Shown piece by piece: positions 14,300-17,720 of a stretch of 17,720 nucleotides of DNA. The stretch's first letter is position 1; each line of letters begins with the position of its first letter. Made by a program: the position numbers and the translations under genes. The stretch covers positions 1 to 17,720 of the forward strand of contig SKXR01000226.1 in assembly GCA_007128275.1 (NCBI GenBank), read 5' to 3'. The notes under the pieces are model-generated. The model was not told where the DNA came from. It saw only the letters and a program-made list of their open reading frames with translations, and did not search any database. The stretch comes from Kiritimatiellia bacterium. GTDB lineage: Bacteria > Verrucomicrobiota > Kiritimatiellia > SLAD01.

Positions 14300-15664
14300 T
14301 CATCGATTGATGATGGGTACGTCACAATCCGTTACAGTGCCCAAATCCCTTAACGCCCGTTCCGCATACGCGGCCGCCCGTTCGCGTTTGCCGCGGATGG
14401 GCTTGCCTTCGAGCGGGGGGAGTATGCCGAAGTTGGCTTTCATCGGTTGGAAATCCTCGAGGGGCGCGTGGGTGACATAATGGCAGAGCGCGCCGAGCAT
14501 GGTGGTTTGGGGCAATACGATCGCTTCTTGTCCGTCGATGATTCGCGCGGCGTTGAGTCCCGCGAGCAATCCGGTGGCGATGTTTCCGGCATAGCCTTCC
14601 ACGCCGGTAAGCTGGCCCGCGCAAAACAAGTCGGCCCGTGACTGAAACTGAAGGGTGGCGCGAAGCAGTTTCGGCGATGCGATGAACGTGTTGCGGTGCA
14701 TCTGACCGAAACGGACATAATCCGCTTCTTCCAACCCGGGAATCAGGCCGAAGACGCGCTTCTGTTCGGGAAAGCGCAGGTTGGTTTGGAAACCGACCAG
14801 ATTATACAAGCTGGCGGCGAGATTGTCCTGGCGCAATTGCAACGCCGCGTAGGGGCGGCGTCCTGTACGCGGGTCGGTCAAGCCGACGGGTCGCATCGGA
14901 CCGAACGCCATCGCTTCCCGGCCGCGGCCCGCGAGGATCTCGACAGGAAGACATCCTTCAAAGAACTCGTGCGGTCCGGCTTTCACGCCCTGTTCCATCA
15001 CCATCTCGAACGTGTGCAGGGGAATTCGTTCGGCTTGGAGCAGCGCGTCGATGAATGTTTCGTACTCGTCCCGGTTCATCGGGCAATTGATGTAATCGCC
15101 TCCCGGTTGTTCGGACCGGTCATAGCGGGAGGCGCGGAACGCGATGTCCATGTTGATGGATTCCGCCGTCACAATCGGTGAAATGGCGTCAAAAAAGTAC
15201 AGGTGTTCGTCGCCGCTAAGCCGGGCCAGTTCATCGGCGAAAGCGTCGGACGTGAGCGGTCCGGTGGCGATGATCGTGGGTTCGTCGGGAATCGTTGTGA
15301 CTTCGGTCCGGACAATTTCAATCTGCGGATGGGCTTCCAGTCGCCGGGTGACTTCCCGGGCGAACGCGTTGCGATCCACGGCCAACGCCCCGCCGGCCGG
15401 GACCGAGCACGCGTCGGCGCATTGCATGAGCAGGGAGCCGAGCATGCGCATTTCCGTTTTCAAGACGCCGGACGCGCGGTCCGGCAAATCCGATCCGAGC
15501 GAGTTGGAACAAACCAGTTCGGCGAGGTCGCCCGTGACATGCGCTCCGGTCGGTTGTTCGGGCCGCATCTCATGGAGCCGCACCGGCACGTCGCGTTCCG
15601 CCGCCTGCCAGGCCGCCTCGCTGCCGGCCAATCCGCCGCCGATGATGTGGAGGGTTCTTTTCAT
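14300..15664 (-). CDS. trmFO: Methylenetetrahydrofolate-tRNA-(uracil-54-C5)-methyltransferase
   Basis: A 454-residue FAD enzyme that forms 5-methyluridine at tRNA position 54, using methylene-tetrahydrofolate as carbon donor. The FAD-binding motif IIGGGLAGSEAAWQ is near the N-terminus. The catalytic Cys is in ELVCSNSLGSDLPDRASG (Cys52 from this start), and the second conserved Cys is in FFEGCLPVE (Cys238), matching the Cys53/Cys226 pair of the Bacillus enzyme. CAGQLTGVEGYAGNIATGLL (about 348-367) closes the FAD fold. I chose ATG 15664; an in-frame GTG at 15670 overlaps the cardiolipin synthase stop (GTGA) and would add 2 residues. Its presence argues against a TrmA-type methylase organism such as most gammaproteobacteria. 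Confidence 0.97.
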   Translation of the reverse strand: MKRTLHIIGGGLAGSEAAWQAAERDVPVRLHEMRPEQPTGAHVTGDLAELVCSNSLGSDLPDRASGVLKTEMRMLGSLLMQCADACSVPAGGALAVDRNAFAREVTRRLEAHPQIEIVRTEVTTIPDEPTIIATGPLTSDAFADELARLSGDEHLYFFDAISPIVTAESINMDIAFRASRYDRSEQPGGDYINCPMNRDEYETFIDALLQAERIPLHTFEMVMEQGVKAGPHEFFEGCLPVEILAGRGREAMAFGPMRPVGLTDPRTGRRPYAALQLRQDNLAASLYNLVGFQTNLRFPEQKRVFGLIPGLEEADYVRFGQMHRNTFIASPKLLRATLQFQSRADLFCAGQLTGVEGYAGNIATGLLAGLNAARIIDGQEAIVLPQTTMLGALCHYVTHAPLEDFQPMKANFGILPPLEGKPIRGKRERAAAYAERALRDLGTVTDCDVPIINR

Positions 15665-15666
15665 GA

Positions 15667-17130
15667 TCACAGGTACGGCGCGAAGAGCCGCGCCATGCCG
15701 TCGCGTAGTTTGACGGGCAGAATGCGTCCGTTCACGTCGTCGAGGGACAAGGGACGCGCTTCTCCGATCAGTTCATCCACGTGACCGTCCAATTGACGGG
15801 CGAGGGCGACATCGTAGCATTCCAGGCCCAGCTCGAAATTCAGGCGCAAGCTGCGCGGATCCCAGTTCGCCGATCCAATCAAGCTCCACGCGCCGTCGAC
15901 CACCAGCAATTTGCTATGATCGAACGGCGGCGCGGTCATCCATACCCGGCAACCCCACTCGAGTATCTGCCACATCTGCGCCATGGACGCCCACGCGACC
16001 ATTTTCAGATTGTTCTCCGCCGGGATCACGATGTCGACCTGCACGCCGCGCAGGGCGCAGGTGTTGAGGGCGCTGATCAGCGAGGCGTCGGGCAGGAAAT
16101 AGGGGGTGACAATGCGCACGGACCGTTCTGCGACGGAAAGGGCGCCAAGAAAGGCCATGCGCATCTTGTCGTAATCCTTGTCCGGGCCGTCCGGCACGGC
16201 GCGGGCGATCACGGGGCCCACGTCGTCCAGCGGGGCAAACCAGGTTTCCCCTTTCAGGACTTCGCGCGTGGTGTATTGCCAGTCTGCGACAAACGTGGCC
16301 TGCAATTCGTGGACGACGGGGCCGGTTACGCGGAAATGCATGTCGCACGTGGGATGGGGTGGTTCGTCGGCCAGCACGTTGCCGGCGCGGATATTCATCC
16401 CGCCCGTAAATCCGAGGCGTCCGTCCACCACGAGAATCTTTCGATGACTGCGTAGATTGAAATAGGGCGTGAACCACGGGAGAAAGCTGGGCATGAACCG
16501 CGCCGTGGGCACCCCGTTCATGCGGAGCCGGTGGGTGACCGGCGGGATCGAGTAGCGCGCACCGACCGAATCGATCAGGACGCGCACCGCGACGCCGCGC
16601 GCCACGGCGGCGGAGAGGGCCTCGACGAAGCGATGTCCCGCCCGATCATTGGCGAAGATATAGGTGGTGAGCGTGACGGAGCGTTCGGCCTTTTCGATTG
16701 CTTCGAGCATGGCCGGATAGACCTCGTCGCCGTTGTACAGGGGTTCTACCTTGTTGCCTTTCAAGAGGTCGAGTTGCGTGAGCCGCCCATGGAGCCGGGC
16801 CATTTCAATGAGGTGCGCGCGATCGTCCGGTAATTGTGCGGCCAATTCCATGGGGGAACAGGCGAAGGATTCCAGCGAAGCCAAGTGTGCGCTTTGTTCG
16901 CCCAAAATGCCCGCCGCCCGGCGGCGGACCCGGTTGATGCCCAGGAGAATGTAGAGCAGCGGGCCGACAAAGGGGGCCAACCAGATGAGGCCGACCCACG
17001 CCACGGCGGCGCGCGAATCCCGTTTATAGATGATGGCGTGACCGGCCGTCCCGAGCGACAGCAGCAAACTGAAAGCCGCCACGAATTGAGGCCAGAACGC
17101 TTGGATCATTTCCCGCATAGGTGGGACCAT
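15667..17130 (-). CDS. cls: Cardiolipin synthase (phospholipase D family)
   Basis: A 487-residue membrane phosphatidyltransferase that makes cardiolipin from phosphatidylglycerol. Two N-terminal membrane helices are near 11-34 and 42-64, with the family-type RDSRAAVAWVGLIWLAPFVG (37-56). Two phospholipase D HxKx4D motifs follow: SHRKILVVDGRLGFTGGMNI (His229, Lys231, Asp236) and DHSKLLVVDGAWSLIGSANW (His405, Lys407, Asp412). Both catalytic half-sites are intact. The ATG at 17130 is the first, with Met5 and Met8 as alternatives; none has a clear ribosome site. It leads the minus-strand series with trmFO, which it meets end to end. There is no obvious promoter among the repeats upstream. Confidence 0.93.
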   Translation of the reverse strand: MVPPMREMIQAFWPQFVAAFSLLLSLGTAGHAIIYKRDSRAAVAWVGLIWLAPFVGPLLYILLGINRVRRRAAGILGEQSAHLASLESFACSPMELAAQLPDDRAHLIEMARLHGRLTQLDLLKGNKVEPLYNGDEVYPAMLEAIEKAERSVTLTTYIFANDRAGHRFVEALSAAVARGVAVRVLIDSVGARYSIPPVTHRLRMNGVPTARFMPSFLPWFTPYFNLRSHRKILVVDGRLGFTGGMNIRAGNVLADEPPHPTCDMHFRVTGPVVHELQATFVADWQYTTREVLKGETWFAPLDDVGPVIARAVPDGPDKDYDKMRMAFLGALSVAERSVRIVTPYFLPDASLISALNTCALRGVQVDIVIPAENNLKMVAWASMAQMWQILEWGCRVWMTAPPFDHSKLLVVDGAWSLIGSANWDPRSLRLNFELGLECYDVALARQLDGHVDELIGEARPLSLDDVNGRILPVKLRDGMARLFAPYL

Positions 17131-17168
17131 AGCGAAAGCAACGCGATTGGGAAAGGAGAAGAAGAAGT

Positions 17169-17194
17169 CAGTGTTCAGTATTCAGTGTTCAGTA
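17169..17194. repeat. Tandem CAGTGTTCAGTA repeat
   Basis: Two exact copies of CAGTGTTCAGTA occupy 17169-17180 and 17183-17194, separated by TT (14-bp period). Similar CAGT/TTCAGT tracts occur as intergenic repeats in many bacteria. It lies 39 nt upstream of the cls start and could affect its expression. Confidence 0.6.
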
Positions 17195-17307
17195 AGGTTT
17201 CGGAGCGCCGCGAGTGGAAGAGAATAGGGACACAGCAATAGAGGCGGAAAAGCAATTCCGGGCCGGATCGCAATCCGTCACCGTTCCGAATCAGGCGCTC
17301 CGCCTCA

Positions 17308-17387
17308 TTTCCAATCGTTGGAAGCCGAAACACCCTGTTTTTCCAATCGTTGGAAACTTTTGGCCCGAAATTTCCAAGCATGGGAAA
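17308..17387. repeat. Three phased TTTCCAA-N3-TTGGAAA palindromes
   Basis: The units are at 17308-17323 (TTTCCAA tcg TTGGAA), 17340-17356 (TTTCCAA tcg TTGGAAA) and 17371-17387 (TTTCCAA gca TGGGAAA, one arm mismatch). Their centres are 17316, 17348 and 17379, so they are 32 and 31 nt apart, close to three helical turns. A smaller AGGCG-CTC-CGCCT palindrome (17293-17305) sits just before. The array lies in the gene-free interval 17131-17568. A frame reading through it gives only repeat-derived peptide and is not a gene. Confidence 0.75.
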
Positions 17388-17554
17388 ACGCCGATTTTCT
17401 CCCTGCCCGGACGCCCGCAAATGGGCCTACTTCAGAGGCATAATCAACTGGATAGAAAGTTCATCGCGCGATATAGATTCTCCATCTGTTTGGCATATGA
17501 ACACACTGCCCATTTGCATGTTGGCTCTAAAATAGCGCTTGCACGATATGCCCA

Positions 17555-17576
17555 TATAATGCATATTGATGCATAT
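17555..17576 (+). promoter_or_regulatory. Candidate -10 box and ATGCATAT repeats at the antitoxin start
   Basis: A perfect TATAAT (17555-17560) stands 8 nt before the first possible ATG (17569). Two ATGCATAT copies start at 17559 and 17569, one helical turn apart. No Shine-Dalgarno is seen, so translation may be leaderless. No good -35 is visible at 16-18 nt, which weakens the promoter. The ATGCAT repeats may be an operator for the antitoxin itself, as in self-repressed vapBC operons. Confidence 0.4.
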
Positions 17577-17720
17577 GAGAACGACATTAAACATCGACGA
17601 CGAGATACTCAAGCGGGCATCACTCATGACCGGCGTCAAGGAGAAGACCTCCCTGGTGCGCATGGGGCTGGAAGCACTGATATCCCGAGAAAGCGCCAGA
17701 CGCCTTGCCTGTTTGGGAGG
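17575..17720 (+). CDS. VapB-type antitoxin, partial (C-terminus off right edge)
   Basis: The first 48 codons of an antitoxin gene cut by the right edge. The N-terminus RTTLNIDDEILKRAS is the ribbon-helix-helix DNA-binding start of the VapB family (DUF2191 type). TGVKEKTSLVRMGLEALISR and SARRLACLGG continue the typical pattern, in which the later part binds and blocks a PIN-domain VapC toxin. An in-frame ATG at 17569 would add Met-His. A vapC gene is expected just beyond the window on the same strand, but this cannot be seen. Confidence 0.85.
   Translation, partial: MRTTLNIDDEILKRASLMTGVKEKTSLVRMGLEALISRESARRLACLG

Noticed and set aside
15781..16455. Plus-strand open frame of 224 codons
   Set aside because: It is antisense to the cardiolipin synthase motifs and lacks any recognisable domain.
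17308..17387. A CRISPR array
   Set aside because: The repeats are 16-17 bp palindromes with about 15-nt gaps, only three units, and no cas genes are nearby.
17175..17420. Minus-strand open frame of 81 codons across the palindromes
   Set aside because: Its peptide is a translation of the TTTCCAA repeats (recurring FP-x-x-GN and SNDWK-like words) and it has no ribosome site.

Overview
This window comes from a GC-rich bacterial chromosome, probably a metagenome-derived or little-studied lineage of the PVC group, with Kiritimatiellota-like bacteria my best guess. The clues are intergenic TTTCCAA-N3-TTGGAAA palindromes (a pattern I associate from memory with that group), a GH172/DUF2961 lipoprotein, a system II cytochrome c assembly pair of the CcsA type with a large N-terminal extension, and the folate-dependent enzyme TrmFO. 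This is inference; a 16S or marker-gene check was not possible. Both edges cut genes: a methyltransferase on the left and a VapB-like antitoxin on the right.

Layout. (1) 1-2992, minus strand: a sugar cassette of NAD-dependent epimerase/dehydratase, GHMP sugar kinase and SAM-dependent C-methyltransferase, tightly packed, probably making a modified nucleotide sugar for a surface glycan. (2) 2993-3152: a divergent promoter region with two sigma70-like promoters back to back. (3) 3153-7494, plus strand: a four-gene cell-envelope block: a GH172-type lipoprotein, a TPR/coiled-coil/LysM lipoprotein, and two unknown proteins each with a soluble N-terminal region and one C-terminal membrane helix. (4) 7663-8160: an O6-alkylguanine-DNA alkyltransferase. 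(5) 8292-11999, plus strand: an unknown lipoprotein, ResB and CcsA, a cytochrome c haem-delivery and ligation cluster. (6) 12000-12455: a convergent intergenic region full of palindromes. (7) 12456-17130, minus strand: cardiolipin synthase, trmFO, a minimal nucleotidyltransferase/HEPN pair and an M29-like aminopeptidase, mostly overlapping or closely spaced. (8) 17131-17568: a gene-free, repeat-rich region leading into the start of a VapB-type antitoxin.

Most genes are intact and recognisable. The least explained part is the envelope block at 5479-7494, which could encode a complex linking peptidoglycan, outer-membrane lipoproteins and the inner membrane. The repeat-rich intergenic regions at 12000-12455 and 17131-17568 are the next most unusual features. 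I found no CRISPR array, rRNA, tRNA, complete insertion sequence or prophage.
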